A DNA stretch of 40,612 nucleotides, from positions 1-40,612 of the forward strand of contig JAMLHF010000041.1 of NCBI GenBank assembly GCA_023957275.1, written 5' to 3'. Origin of the DNA: Lentimicrobium sp. Lineage in GTDB: Bacteria > Bacteroidota > Bacteroidia > Bacteroidales > Lentimicrobiaceae. Positions 7,483 through 16,724 of the stretch are shown here, piece by piece; the stretch's first letter is position 1; each line of letters starts with the position of its first letter. Under the pieces are notes generated by a model. That model had not been told where the DNA came from. It searched no databases and saw only the letters and a list, made by a program, of their open reading frames with translations. The translations under genes and the position numbers were made by a program.

Positions 7483-10329
7483 CTACGGGCCCTGATTACC
7501 TTCGGCTTTATTTCTTGCATCATTGACTACCTTGTCTGACTCCAGCCGTGCCTTTGTCATAATATTGCCGGATTGTTTCTGAGCCTCCAGCACAAGCTTA
7601 TCCGCTTTTTCAGCAGCCTCAGCCCTGACTTTTTCCGCAGCCTTCTTCGCTGCCAATTCAGCGATTGGTCCTTTTTTCCGGCCTTCGGCAATTAATTGCT
7701 CTGCCTGTTTATCCGCCTCGGTTTTGATTCTGGCTGCTGATTCATCAGCCAGCCTGACCACTTCGTCGGCCTGCTTCTGCGCGTCAGCTAAAATTTTCTG
7801 CGCCTGCAGGTTTGCCTCTTCAATATACCTGGAGGCCTCTTCACGGGCTTTCGCCACCACTTCTTCCTTTTTCTGCTGAATGGTTTCGGTGATCTGCTGC
7901 TTCATCTGCTCAACGGCGCTTCCGGCGGCTGTTTTCAGGCTGGTGGTAATGGTCGGGTTGGTAACTGTTCCACCGATCAGCACCGTAACCGGAATCACAT
8001 CACCGATGCTGAAATTCGCGCCTTTTTTGTTGGCCTCTCCCACCAGATTATTGAGCACATTGTTGGCCGCCCCACCAAACTCAGCGCGCGGAATATTCAG
8101 CTGCATCACATACTCCATAGTCTTGTCGAAGCTATTCCACCCCGATATTTCAGCCCGGGTATTACCCAGCCGGGTTTCAAATGGTTTGACAAATACTTTT
8201 CCGTCAACCATTTCGAAAGAGAGGTTGATTTTTTCAATAACCCATTGCCTGAACTTTTCAATTTTAAGCGTTTCGGCAAGCTTGTTAAAACTGTTCACAT
8301 TGCTGATCGTTAATGCCTGTGACATCAGCCGGCCATCGCCGTTGACAGAAGAAAACACCGGCATCATATTGCCGTCCAGGTCGGTTTTGATGTTGAGCCG
8401 GGTACTGATCTTCCCGGAAGCCATTCCGGCGATGGGGGCGAGCATTTCCATGGTATTAAATGTCCGGAATGCCTGTTTCACATCAACATCACGGATATCC
8501 ACCCTGAAATCAACAGCCGGTTTCCCTTCGGCAACGGCAGAATAAGTACCGTTAACTCCCAGGGCTCCTTCCAGGGTGTTCATGGTGAGATTTTCAAGGG
8601 AAAGTACCTTATCTTTAACTTTCATCACCCCTTTCACGTTCTTCAGATCCATGTTGTCATAAATCACCTGATCAAACGACGCTTTCAGCACAAAATCAAT
8701 CCCTCCCGGAATTTCGATGATGCCGATGGCGGCAGTATCGCTTTCCACAGGTGCTTCAGCGGGCTCTGATGCAAAATCGTTCACATTAAAATACTTTGAA
8801 CTCAGATTAAGGGATCCCTTCAGGTCACTTTTTCCGAAAGCATAGGCCAACATATTTTCCAGTCTTCCATTGGCAGTCAGATCGTTTTTACCGATCTGAG
8901 CTTTCAGCACAGGCAATTCAGCCAATGCCGGTGTAAGATTCAACCGGGCTTCGGTTACCGAAAGGCCCTGGGGCAACGAAGCTGTTTTGTAGCGTACATC
9001 GCTCAATATTAATCGCCCTCCGGCTTCAAAATCCTGATAGCGCCCGCTTTCGATGGCCGATAAATTACCCTTCGCAACAATATCTGCGTCCAGCATTCCG
9101 GCAAGGTCATCGCCATCTTCAAGCGGGTAAAACCTGCCCACATCGCCCAAATTAAGCTTTCCCGTAATTTTTGTATCCACATAAGGATCGCTGACGGGCG
9201 TTCTGGCGTAGAGCCGGATATCCACGGGGTTTCCTGCAGTTTCCAGGTGCATTCTGCGTACGTCAATGATGGTGGCATCCGCATCGCCATCGTTGTTGGT
9301 AATACCGGCAGACACCGAAATATTTTCCACGGCTTCAGGCAAACCGGGATAGCGGAACATGGCTTCACCGATTTCAATATTTACCCCGAAACCCGGCATG
9401 GTTTCCTCACTGTAAAGACCTTTGACAAACCCCTTTAGTGCAAGGGTCCCTTCCGCCTGTAACGAAGAGAAGTCCTTTGAGTATATGGCCGGCACCAGGG
9501 ATAAAAAGTTTTTGAAATCGTTTTTGACGGCCTCAAAACTGATATCCATGTCATACCCCTCATCGGGCATGGCAAAAAATCCTGCGGCAAGCAGGTCCAA
9601 CTCGTTGACCCTGAGTTTCGCATCAGGAAAGGTAAATTTCCAGGCGTTCAGATCGGCACCTATTGCAGATTCAAGGCTTGCAGTTGCCTTGTTGAGATAG
9701 CGGATCCCGTCGTAATCCACAACGATGGACGCAGCAGTAGCTTTTGCAATTAATTCAGAATAATCAGGCGAGAGGTCGCCTTTTACCAGCATTTCCAGTC
9801 CTCCGGCATCCAAAAGCATGGGAAACGTAACATCGTCGTAAATCAGGCGGCCGTTGGTAACTTCCATAATCCGCAGGGCAGCCCGCACAGGCGCAGAAGG
9901 TTCCGGTTCGCCTTCGGGTACGGGAACGGTGTCGGGTTTCATAATATCCCAGTTCACCCGGCCATCAGCCAGCACCTTGAGTTTAATGGCCGGATTTCTC
10001 AGCCGCAACGCCTTGATTTCATATTGCTCTCCCCTCAGCACACTCATCAGGTCGATGGTTACCCTGAGGTCGGGAATCCCTGCAAGCGTGTCCTTTTCAA
10101 AATCGCCGGTGCCTGAAAGCGAAAGATTTTTAATCCCTACAGAGAGATCGGGAAAGCTCCGCAACAGCGAAAGACTGACGCCTTCAAAATCAAGTCTGGC
10201 ATTGAGGCTTTTATTGGCCGCGTTTTTAACGGCTTCTTTAATCTTTCCCCTGAAGGCATAAGGCAGCACAACTAACGCCAGCATCAGCGCCAACAGGGTC
10301 ACAACGATAATCTTAGCAGTTTTCTTCAT
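7483..10329 (-). CDS. AsmA-family protein with C-terminal coiled-coil tail
   Basis: The protein has 948 residues from the ATG at 10329; an upstream in-frame start at 10362 would only add residues before the membrane anchor. Residues 5-25 are one transmembrane segment. The body is a long repeating beta-groove (AsmA/TAM/Vps13-like) with the typical AsmA C-terminal block (LNIPRAEFGGAANNVLNNLV, then PVTVLIGGTVTNPTITTSL). AsmA-like proteins span the periplasm and are thought to carry phospholipids to the outer membrane. After this, roughly the last 140 residues are a charged Ala/Glu/Lys-rich coiled coil (KAREEASRYIEEANLQAQKI onward) that resembles ATP synthase b-subunit helices in composition only. 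The gene is 71 bases downstream of aroC on the same strand and may share its transcript. Confidence 0.85.
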   Translation of the reverse strand: MKKTAKIIVVTLLALMLALVVLPYAFRGKIKEAVKNAANKSLNARLDFEGVSLSLLRSFPDLSVGIKNLSLSGTGDFEKDTLAGIPDLRVTIDLMSVLRGEQYEIKALRLRNPAIKLKVLADGRVNWDIMKPDTVPVPEGEPEPSAPVRAALRIMEVTNGRLIYDDVTFPMLLDAGGLEMLVKGDLSPDYSELIAKATAASIVVDYDGIRYLNKATASLESAIGADLNAWKFTFPDAKLRVNELDLLAAGFFAMPDEGYDMDISFEAVKNDFKNFLSLVPAIYSKDFSSLQAEGTLALKGFVKGLYSEETMPGFGVNIEIGEAMFRYPGLPEAVENISVSAGITNNDGDADATIIDVRRMHLETAGNPVDIRLYARTPVSDPYVDTKITGKLNLGDVGRFYPLEDGDDLAGMLDADIVAKGNLSAIESGRYQDFEAGGRLILSDVRYKTASLPQGLSVTEARLNLTPALAELPVLKAQIGKNDLTANGRLENMLAYAFGKSDLKGSLNLSSKYFNVNDFASEPAEAPVESDTAAIGIIEIPGGIDFVLKASFDQVIYDNMDLKNVKGVMKVKDKVLSLENLTMNTLEGALGVNGTYSAVAEGKPAVDFRVDIRDVDVKQAFRTFNTMEMLAPIAGMASGKISTRLNIKTDLDGNMMPVFSSVNGDGRLMSQALTISNVNSFNKLAETLKIEKFRQWVIEKINLSFEMVDGKVFVKPFETRLGNTRAEISGWNSFDKTMEYVMQLNIPRAEFGGAANNVLNNLVGEANKKGANFSIGDVIPVTVLIGGTVTNPTITTSLKTAAGSAVEQMKQQITETIQQKKEEVVAKAREEASRYIEEANLQAQKILADAQKQADEVVRLADESAARIKTEADKQAEQLIAEGRKKGPIAELAAKKAAEKVRAEAAEKADKLVLEAQKQSGNIMTKARLESDKVVNDARNKAEGNQGP

Positions 10330-10400
10330 GGAAAGAAATTTAACTGTAACAAGGGTGAACAACGCAGGCAGGAAACGCCACGTTATTAAAACTCCGTAAA

Positions 10401-11489
10401 CTAAAGAATATTGCGGGGTATCTTGCCTGAAATCAGCATATGATCAGCAATAACAAGCGCAGCCATTGCTTCAACCACCGGCACGGCCCTGGGGACAATA
10501 CACACATCGTGACGTCCTTCGATGGACAGATGCTGCACCTGGCCGGATTTTCCGGCAGTGAACTGAGGCCTAGAGATAGATGATACCGGCTTGAAAGCCA
10601 CCTGGAAGAAAATATCTTCACCTGTTGAAATACCTCCCAATATCCCTCCGGCATGGTTGGAGGCCGGCCTGAGTCTGCCTTCCTGCTCTTCGTATGGGTC
10701 ATTATGTTCTGACCCTTTTTTAGAAGCGGCGGCAAAACCATCTCCGTATTCAAACCCTTTCGCAGCGTTGATACTCATCATTGCTTTCGCGAGATCGGCC
10801 TGAAGCCGGTCAAAAACCGGTTCGCCGATTCCGGCCGGCACCCCTCGTACCACACAGCCGACTACGCCTCCGGTAGAATCACCTTCAGCCTTCAGGCTGG
10901 TAAGCAGTGCTTTCATTTTAGTTTCAGTATGAGGATCGGGGCAACGCAAGGCAGATTCCATCACAACTGCCGGGTTCACTTCGGCCGGCCTGAGGCGCGT
11001 TACAACATTCCCAATTTGCCCGGTATAAGCTGTAATGCTTACGCCAAATTTTTCGAGCAGTTGCATGGCAAGTGCACCTGCAGCAACCCTTACGGCTGTT
11101 TCACGGGCTGATGACCGGCCTCCTCCCCGGTGATCATGAAAACCAAATTTTGCATCCCATGCAAATCCAGCGTGAGAAGGGCGGTAAAACTCCTCCATTT
11201 TTTTGTAGTCTGCCGGTCGCTGATCGCTGTTACGGATCAGGAAGGCCAACGGGGCGCCAGTAGTTTTCCCCTGGAAAATACCGGAAACAAACTCCGGGAG
11301 GTCAGCCTCATTTCTGGCAGTCTGAAACTCTCCGAGGCCAGGCCTGCGCCTTTCCATGGCAGCCCTGAGCGCTTCCGCATCAATGGTCAATCCGGAAGGG
11401 AAGCCATCGAGCACTCCGCCAACTGCAGGACCGTGGGATTCGCCGAATGACGTCAGGCAAAGCAGATGTCCAAAAGTATTTCCAGCCAT
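10401..11489 (-). CDS. aroC: Chorismate synthase
   Basis: The protein has 362 residues, the usual family length. It converts 5-enolpyruvylshikimate 3-phosphate to chorismate, the last common step to aromatic amino acids, using reduced FMN. Diagnostic motifs are GHLLCLTSFGESHGPAVGGVLDG at the N-terminus, RRRPGLGEFQTARNEAD, FGFHDHRGGGRSSARET (FMN/substrate-binding Arg cluster) and the late RPASNHAGGILGGISTGEDI block. The start at 11489 matches the conserved MAGNTFG terminus. No other shikimate genes are beside it. A terminator for the upstream DUF349 gene lies just before it, so aroC probably has its own promoter in the short gap; none was recognised with confidence. Confidence 0.97.
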   Translation of the reverse strand: MAGNTFGHLLCLTSFGESHGPAVGGVLDGFPSGLTIDAEALRAAMERRRPGLGEFQTARNEADLPEFVSGIFQGKTTGAPLAFLIRNSDQRPADYKKMEEFYRPSHAGFAWDAKFGFHDHRGGGRSSARETAVRVAAGALAMQLLEKFGVSITAYTGQIGNVVTRLRPAEVNPAVVMESALRCPDPHTETKMKALLTSLKAEGDSTGGVVGCVVRGVPAGIGEPVFDRLQADLAKAMMSINAAKGFEYGDGFAAASKKGSEHNDPYEEQEGRLRPASNHAGGILGGISTGEDIFFQVAFKPVSSISRPQFTAGKSGQVQHLSIEGRHDVCIVPRAVPVVEAMAALVIADHMLISGKIPRNIL

Positions 11490-11525
11490 GAAGCTAAATT
11501 ACAAAAGAAATGGGTTGTTTTTCAA

Positions 11526-11553
11526 ACAAAAACCGCCGGATTTTCCGGCGGTT
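11526..11553 (-). terminator. Intrinsic terminator of the DUF349 gene
   Basis: A perfect 10-bp stem (11531-11540 with 11544-11553, AACCGCCGGA/TCCGGCGGTT) has a 3-base loop. Read on the minus strand it is followed by a T run interrupted by one G (complement of 11522-11530). It lies directly after the DUF349 stop codon. Confidence 0.9.
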
Positions 11554-11561
11554 GATTCGAT

Positions 11562-13886
11562 TTACTGATTGGCTTCACGGAGCATCTTCAGCTTTGTCTC
11601 AAGCATCTGCAACTCCTCGCGCGCTTTTTCAATTTTCTTTTCAAATTCCTGCTTTAACAGGTTAGCTGTTTTGGAATTTGCAAAGAAACCTATATTATTT
11701 TCCCATAGTTTGATATCTTCCTGCAGTTGCTGGATTTTGCCCTGTACAAAGTTTCTTTCCTTACTGATGACCCTTCCGGCATCAGGCGCGTCTTTGGCCA
11801 TGCGTTCAATGCGGCTCTTATAGTTAAGGGCACCCATTGATATGGATTCCATTTTCAGCTTTTCGAAATGCTTGTTGATCAGTGTACGGAATTCCGTCTG
11901 CAGCTTTTCCTTTTCCTTAATGGGCACATGACCGATTTCCATCCACTGACGCTGAAAGTCCTTCAGGGTTTCAACAGCCTCATTGCGGTTATCACCTATC
12001 TCAAAAACCTTAACCTTTTCAATCAGTTCAAGTTTCAGCTTCAGGTTTTCCTCCTCATGTCCGGATACATTTTTAAAATATTCAGATTTTGAGGCAAAAA
12101 ATTCATCACATGCAGCCCTGAACCGCTTCCATATCCTGTCGCTTTGTTTGCGCGGCACCGGTCCGATCTTTTTCCATTCATTCTGGAGGTTGATCAATTC
12201 ACGGGTCGTATTGCGCCAGTCTGTATTGCTTCTCAGCGCTTCGGCCTGAACACAAAGGTCGATTTTCAGGTTATAATTATGCATCTGCTGCTCCTTCAGC
12301 TTGTTATAGAATTCCTTCTTTGCATTGAAGAAAGCATCAAGCGAACCTTTAAAACGAGCCCAGATTTCATTATTTTGCTTTTTGGGAGCCGGTCCGATGG
12401 TTTTCCATACCTGCAGCAGTTCAGTAATCTGGTTGGTAGAATCCTGCCATCCCTTAATGGAATCAGGCTCCGTGGAAATCACCTGTTCCGCTTTTTCGCA
12501 CAAAATGTTTTTAGCGGCAAAATTCTGCTCCAGACCTTCCTGCATCTGGTTGTAATATTCCCGTCTGCGTTCATTTATTTTATCAGTCGCACTGCGGAAA
12601 CGCTCCCACAATTCATCTTTCTTATCCTGAGGTACAGGCCCGATCTCCTTCCACTCCTCATGATACTGCTGAAGCTGCTTGAAGGATTTGATAATTGAAC
12701 TCTCAAGCAACAATTCTTCCGCTTTTTCGCACAAGTGAATTTTTGCCTCCAGGTTCTTCTTAAGATCCAGATCCTTTAACTCCTTATTTATCTTTACCTT
12801 ATCAAAAAACTTCTCTACCAGGAAATGGTAATTCTGCCATAGTGTGTTGATCTCTGTCTTTGGCACCATCCCGATTGCCTTCCAGCGCTCCTGGAGAACC
12901 TTAAACTCATCGTAGGTTTTTTTAAGTGTTTCTTCAGAACTGATAAGCACTTTAAGCTCTTCAAGGATATGATTTTTCGCTTCAAGATTCTGAATTTTAA
13001 TCTTTTCCTGTTGCTCGTTGTATTTACCTTTGTTCTGTTTGTATATCTGGAATGCGGCCTTAAACCGCTCTTCAATCTCATCATCAGGAATTACCGGAGA
13101 TTCTTCGCTCTCGTTATCCCCTTCAATTTCAGCAGCAGCGGCAGCCAGCTTCTGATATGCTTCATGCTTGAATTCTTTGTTCAGCTTTAAAAAAGCCACC
13201 TTAATCTGAGAAACCTCTCCCTTGATCTTATTAACGTCATCCTGCTTTACAAGCTCTTCAAGCCTGACAACCAGTTCCTCACGCGTCATTCCTTCAAGTT
13301 CCCCGGGTTGCCCGGCATCCTCTCCTTCCGGCCCTTCTTCGCTGTCGTCCTGTTCATCATCATCGGAACTCTCATCAGGCAAAACAGCAACAGGCTCCTT
13401 TTCGGAAACTTCCGGAACAACTTCCGGATCCGGGGCAGGTGATGCCTCCATTGAGGTTTCCTGTAAAACTTCAGCCGGGGCTTCAGTCTCAGCCAGGGTT
13501 TCAGTCACAGCCGGGGCTTCAGTCTCAGCCGGGGTTTCAGTCTCAGCCGGGGCTGGCAAACGCTCTTCAGTTTCAGCTTCAGTGTTGACCTCAGCTTCAG
13601 TCTCTGCTACAACCTCTGCCTTAACCTCAGCCTCCGCTAAAACCACTGTGTCGGGAGTCTCTGTATTGGTTATTTCAGGGGTTTCTGCAGAGGGGGCTTC
13701 ACCCGACGGCAATTCATCCTCTGAGGTCATTTCTGAACCGGTCAGTTCTTTTTCCTGTTCTTCCATTACTGGTTCGTGAGTTTCATTCTCAGTAATTTCT
13801 GCTTCAACTTCAGCAGAAACAGCATTCAGATCCTGATCGTTGATAACTTCATCAGGGTTCTGATCGGATTGCGGTTTAGTTTCCAT
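11562..13886 (-). CDS. DUF349 repeat protein with acidic N-terminal repeat region
   Basis: The protein has 774 residues. Residues 1-200 are extremely acidic and low-complexity, rich in Glu, Ala, Pro and Thr, with a hexapeptide repeat (PAETEA type) around 113-140. Residues about 320-680 contain five DUF349 repeats, each with a W-K/M-x-I-G-x-V/A-P core; the Trp residues fall at 335, 412, 494, 571 and 648, a spacing of 77-82. The C-terminal ~90 residues are a coiled coil common to Bacteroidota members. DUF349 proteins are cytosolic and helical, and their role is not well established. The gene ends in a strong terminator and has a leader of about 190 bases if the promoter at 14080 is used, so it appears monocistronic. 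Confidence 0.85.
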   Translation of the reverse strand: METKPQSDQNPDEVINDQDLNAVSAEVEAEITENETHEPVMEEQEKELTGSEMTSEDELPSGEAPSAETPEITNTETPDTVVLAEAEVKAEVVAETEAEVNTEAETEERLPAPAETETPAETEAPAVTETLAETEAPAEVLQETSMEASPAPDPEVVPEVSEKEPVAVLPDESSDDDEQDDSEEGPEGEDAGQPGELEGMTREELVVRLEELVKQDDVNKIKGEVSQIKVAFLKLNKEFKHEAYQKLAAAAAEIEGDNESEESPVIPDDEIEERFKAAFQIYKQNKGKYNEQQEKIKIQNLEAKNHILEELKVLISSEETLKKTYDEFKVLQERWKAIGMVPKTEINTLWQNYHFLVEKFFDKVKINKELKDLDLKKNLEAKIHLCEKAEELLLESSIIKSFKQLQQYHEEWKEIGPVPQDKKDELWERFRSATDKINERRREYYNQMQEGLEQNFAAKNILCEKAEQVISTEPDSIKGWQDSTNQITELLQVWKTIGPAPKKQNNEIWARFKGSLDAFFNAKKEFYNKLKEQQMHNYNLKIDLCVQAEALRSNTDWRNTTRELINLQNEWKKIGPVPRKQSDRIWKRFRAACDEFFASKSEYFKNVSGHEEENLKLKLELIEKVKVFEIGDNRNEAVETLKDFQRQWMEIGHVPIKEKEKLQTEFRTLINKHFEKLKMESISMGALNYKSRIERMAKDAPDAGRVISKERNFVQGKIQQLQEDIKLWENNIGFFANSKTANLLKQEFEKKIEKAREELQMLETKLKMLREANQ
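13474..13554 (-). repeat. 18-bp tandem repeat inside the DUF349 gene
   Basis: About four and a half copies of an 18-bp unit (plus-strand form GCCGGGGCTTCAGTCTCA, with C/T and single-base variants) occur at 13474-13491, 13492-13509, 13510-13527, 13528-13545 and a partial 13546-13554. The unit is a multiple of three, so copy-number change keeps the frame; it encodes Pro/Leu-Ala-Glu/Val-Thr-Glu-Ala/Thr hexapeptides. Confidence 0.85.
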
Positions 13887-14079
13887 GTAGAATTCAAATG
13901 AATGATTAATAATGAGTTGACTACGTACTCCCCTGTAATCTTTTGATATATGGCCCTTTTCGGATCATGCAGCAAAACACCGTTTTTGATTGAAAAAGAC
14001 GCGGAATAGCGGATACAGAGGTGGGATTGGTAACTGCTCTTTTTTCAGTTCTTTAGGTTCAAGATTGATTTTGGAATTG

Positions 14080-14087
14080 CAAAAGTA
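14080..14087 (-). promoter_or_regulatory. Candidate -7 promoter element for the DUF349 gene
   Basis: On the minus strand TACTTTTG matches the Bacteroidota -7 consensus TAnnTTTG. A TTTG lies upstream, but with a 23-base spacer instead of the preferred 19, so the -33 match is weak. It would give a leader of roughly 190 bases. Confidence 0.4.
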
Positions 14088-14149
14088 AGAATTAAATTTT
14101 GCAATTACAGCAAAACGCGGCCCATAACTTGAAAAATGGCGAAATGCAA

Positions 14150-16492
14150 TCAGAAAGGCCTGTCGTTAAAAATCAGATAACCAAATTTAAAGAAAAAAGA
14201 GAAAGGCTTGTCTTCTCCGTAGTAGTAGTTCAGGTTTAAGCTTAATGGTCCTATCGGCGAATGATATACCAGGGCAGCAGTTCCTGTTGTGTATGCATAT
14301 ATCATGTTTGCCCTGACTGCTTTCCGGGTATAATAATCCTGCTCAATCGCCCGCAGGGGCAAAAAGATATAGGCTTCTGCCCTGAAATCAATGTTATTCC
14401 TGAGTTCCACCACATTTTTAGTACCGGCAGCCAAAAACCGGTTTGCCCTGAATTGAGGCATAAAGCGCGTAAGTGCTTCCGGGAACGGCTGAAATGGCTT
14501 TGCAGCCAGTATGCTGGAAGTATAATTGCTGAAATAATTCTGTGAAGAAAAGAAACCCTGCATATAGAGCCCCAGGTGAATCGGGCTCCGGGAGTAAAAG
14601 AAATTCTCATACGATACATTCATTTGTATCCAGGTATGATTTTCTTCATATCGCATACGAAACGGAGAGGTACTGCCCGGAGTAAAAATTTCCCTCCCGT
14701 TAACAAATCTGAATTCAGCATTGAGCCTGGCTCCCCGGCTTGCATACTCTTTACGGTTCAAGGAGTTATACTCTATATGAAATCCCGGGGAGAAGAAGTT
14801 AAAGGCGGTCCGGTCGAGGGTATCAATTCTGGTATAAAAATTGGTTTGAAAATAATCATCCCGGTTATGGCCTGATGAAATATCAATTGACCCCATCCCC
14901 TTATCTGACAGCGGAATCCCGGCAGATAGGGTAAAAAAGTGTTCCCTCTCGATCAGATAAAACGGATCCTCATCCTCAAAAAAGTAGGTATTGGTCTTGA
15001 AATAGTTGAATTTATTAAATATATACCTGGCTTCCAGATAAAAAGGGGTCTCCCTGGCAAAGTCTATCCGGCCTTCAAACTTGCCCGAATTGTAAAATCT
15101 TCCGAAATAAGCGTTGGCCTTGGCCTGGTATGCCACCCGTGTCCAGTAATTGTATTGTAACTGCAAAAAAAGTTCATTTACTGCACTTGATGTAACGGCG
15201 CCTCCGATATTTGCAATCATCTGGTTCTCGCGTTGTACATCAAGGGATAGGTCAAACAGTCCGGATTCATCATCATAGATCAGCTGCGGATAAATATGCT
15301 CGATTTTATCTTCCGCAATCAACTTAAAATATTCAGGCTTAATAGATTCCAAAGGAACGCCTTCCGACCTTTCAACATCAGTCACCAGCGCATTTTTCCT
15401 GTTGCCCGCAGCACGAATTCCCAGCAATTTATTTACATAATCATACTGACCGCTCCTGAGCCCGGTCACTTTCAATTCACCGATCAGCAGCGGGGGCTTT
15501 TTGTTATTAAAATCAGTCCGTCTGGCATCAAACTGTTGCTGACTGACTTTGTCAACAAGAAACTTTCTGATCTCAGGAATCATCCTTTTAGTCATTACAT
15601 AACCGGAATCAATAAAAGCATTGGTGTAACTGAAATCAATCACGTTCACTTCCGGAACATCAGGCCGGATTAAAACCCCGTTATCACAAATCACGGAATA
15701 CTCCTGCTTTTGCATCAGCATATTCTGCAGCTGCGACAGCACATTATCATCTTTCGGATCTGCATAATTGGAAGCTACCTGGCTTCCTATAATTATATCC
15801 GGAAAAAACTCTTCATACATAACATCTGAAGGGAAATTATTGTACATCCCCCCGTCAAAAAGCAGTTTTCCGTCAATGCGTATCGGTCTGAAGTAAAACG
15901 GAAATGTCATTGACGCCCTGACGGCACTGGCTAGGTCTCCCCTTTTCAGCATAACCGCTTCAGCCCTTGCAACATCAGAAGCCATGCACCGGAAAGGGAC
16001 CATCAGACTGTCAAAGTCATATCCTGCAGCTGCGCTTGCGGAAGAAAAGATCTCCAGAAAAGCAAAATCCATAAGAATGGGTGACACGATATTTGAGGGC
16101 AGAGAAGGGGAAATCAGGGAATCAATTTTAAACTTGAAATCCACCCACGAAGGATCCGGAGCAGATTCTTTGAAAAGATAACGATACTGTTCATCAATAT
16201 TTCCGGAAATCCAACTTTTAAATTCATCAGAATGTAAGATTTCCTGCATTTCATCAGGTGAATAACCTGAAGCATAAAGGGCCCCGATAATGGCTCCCAT
16301 AGAGGTCCCGGTCACATAATCTATAGAGATGCCTTCTTCTTCGAGCGCCCTGATGACTCCGATGTGTGCCACCCCCTTGGCTCCTCCGCCGCTAAGGACC
16401 AGTCCGACCTTCTGGGCATTACCCTCAAATCCGGTTATCAGCAAAAAAACAGTTGACAGCAAAAGTGTGCGGAAAGAAGTCAGAGCATTCAT
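14150..16492 (-). CDS. Patatin-like phospholipase with POTRA and outer-membrane barrel (PlpD/type Vd-like)
   Basis: The protein has 780 residues with a signal peptide (1-26). Residues about 28-235 are a patatin domain with oxyanion motif GGGAKG (35-40), nucleophile GTSMG (Ser64) and DGG (Asp214), i.e. an intact Ser-Asp dyad. Residues about 335-410 (PPLLIGELKVTGLRSGQYDYVNKLLGIRAAG) look like a POTRA domain. The rest (about 430-780) is an amphipathic beta-barrel ending in Phe, as BamA-family barrels do. The layout matches PlpD-type autotransporters, in which a lipase is exposed or secreted through its own barrel. The substrate is unknown but presumed to be phospholipid. The gene stands alone, with AT-rich DNA on both sides. 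Confidence 0.9.
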   Translation of the reverse strand: MNALTSFRTLLLSTVFLLITGFEGNAQKVGLVLSGGGAKGVAHIGVIRALEEEGISIDYVTGTSMGAIIGALYASGYSPDEMQEILHSDEFKSWISGNIDEQYRYLFKESAPDPSWVDFKFKIDSLISPSLPSNIVSPILMDFAFLEIFSSASAAAGYDFDSLMVPFRCMASDVARAEAVMLKRGDLASAVRASMTFPFYFRPIRIDGKLLFDGGMYNNFPSDVMYEEFFPDIIIGSQVASNYADPKDDNVLSQLQNMLMQKQEYSVICDNGVLIRPDVPEVNVIDFSYTNAFIDSGYVMTKRMIPEIRKFLVDKVSQQQFDARRTDFNNKKPPLLIGELKVTGLRSGQYDYVNKLLGIRAAGNRKNALVTDVERSEGVPLESIKPEYFKLIAEDKIEHIYPQLIYDDESGLFDLSLDVQRENQMIANIGGAVTSSAVNELFLQLQYNYWTRVAYQAKANAYFGRFYNSGKFEGRIDFARETPFYLEARYIFNKFNYFKTNTYFFEDEDPFYLIEREHFFTLSAGIPLSDKGMGSIDISSGHNRDDYFQTNFYTRIDTLDRTAFNFFSPGFHIEYNSLNRKEYASRGARLNAEFRFVNGREIFTPGSTSPFRMRYEENHTWIQMNVSYENFFYSRSPIHLGLYMQGFFSSQNYFSNYTSSILAAKPFQPFPEALTRFMPQFRANRFLAAGTKNVVELRNNIDFRAEAYIFLPLRAIEQDYYTRKAVRANMIYAYTTGTAALVYHSPIGPLSLNLNYYYGEDKPFSFFFKFGYLIFNDRPF

Positions 16493-16596
16493 GATCCGGG
16501 ATTAAAGAAGAGCATATTAACACCTGATTACAACAAAAAACTTAAAACGACAGGATCAGTCTGAAGGATATAGAATTTACACCTAACAAAATTCCA

Positions 16597-16688
16597 TTAT
16601 ACATTTACTTCGCTATGTATAATTGACCTTTCTGACGGCCTGGGTTCCGGAAGTTCTATAATTTATAAACCAATCGCTATTGGTTTAT
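16597..16688. repeat. Two AT-rich inverted repeats in the patatin-PLP gene gap
   Basis: TTATACAT (16597-16604) pairs with ATGTATAA (16615-16622). ATAAACCAAT (16665-16674) pairs perfectly with ATTGGTTTAT (16679-16688) around a 4-base loop. Both lie 3' of the PLP enzyme gene and 5' of the patatin gene. The second may terminate the PLP gene, but there is no clear T run on the minus strand, so an operator role is possible. Confidence 0.5.
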
Positions 16689-16724
16689 TAACGCTCCTCA
16701 AACGCTAATGTTACACTTACAGGC

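Noticed and set aside
7880-8545. 221-codon plus-strand open frame inside the AsmA gene
   Set aside because: It is antisense to a clear AsmA coding region and has no family signature or start context.
13222-13779. 185-codon Ser-rich plus-strand open frame
   Set aside because: It is the antisense shadow of the acidic repeat region of the DUF349 gene, with its composition explained by that repeat.
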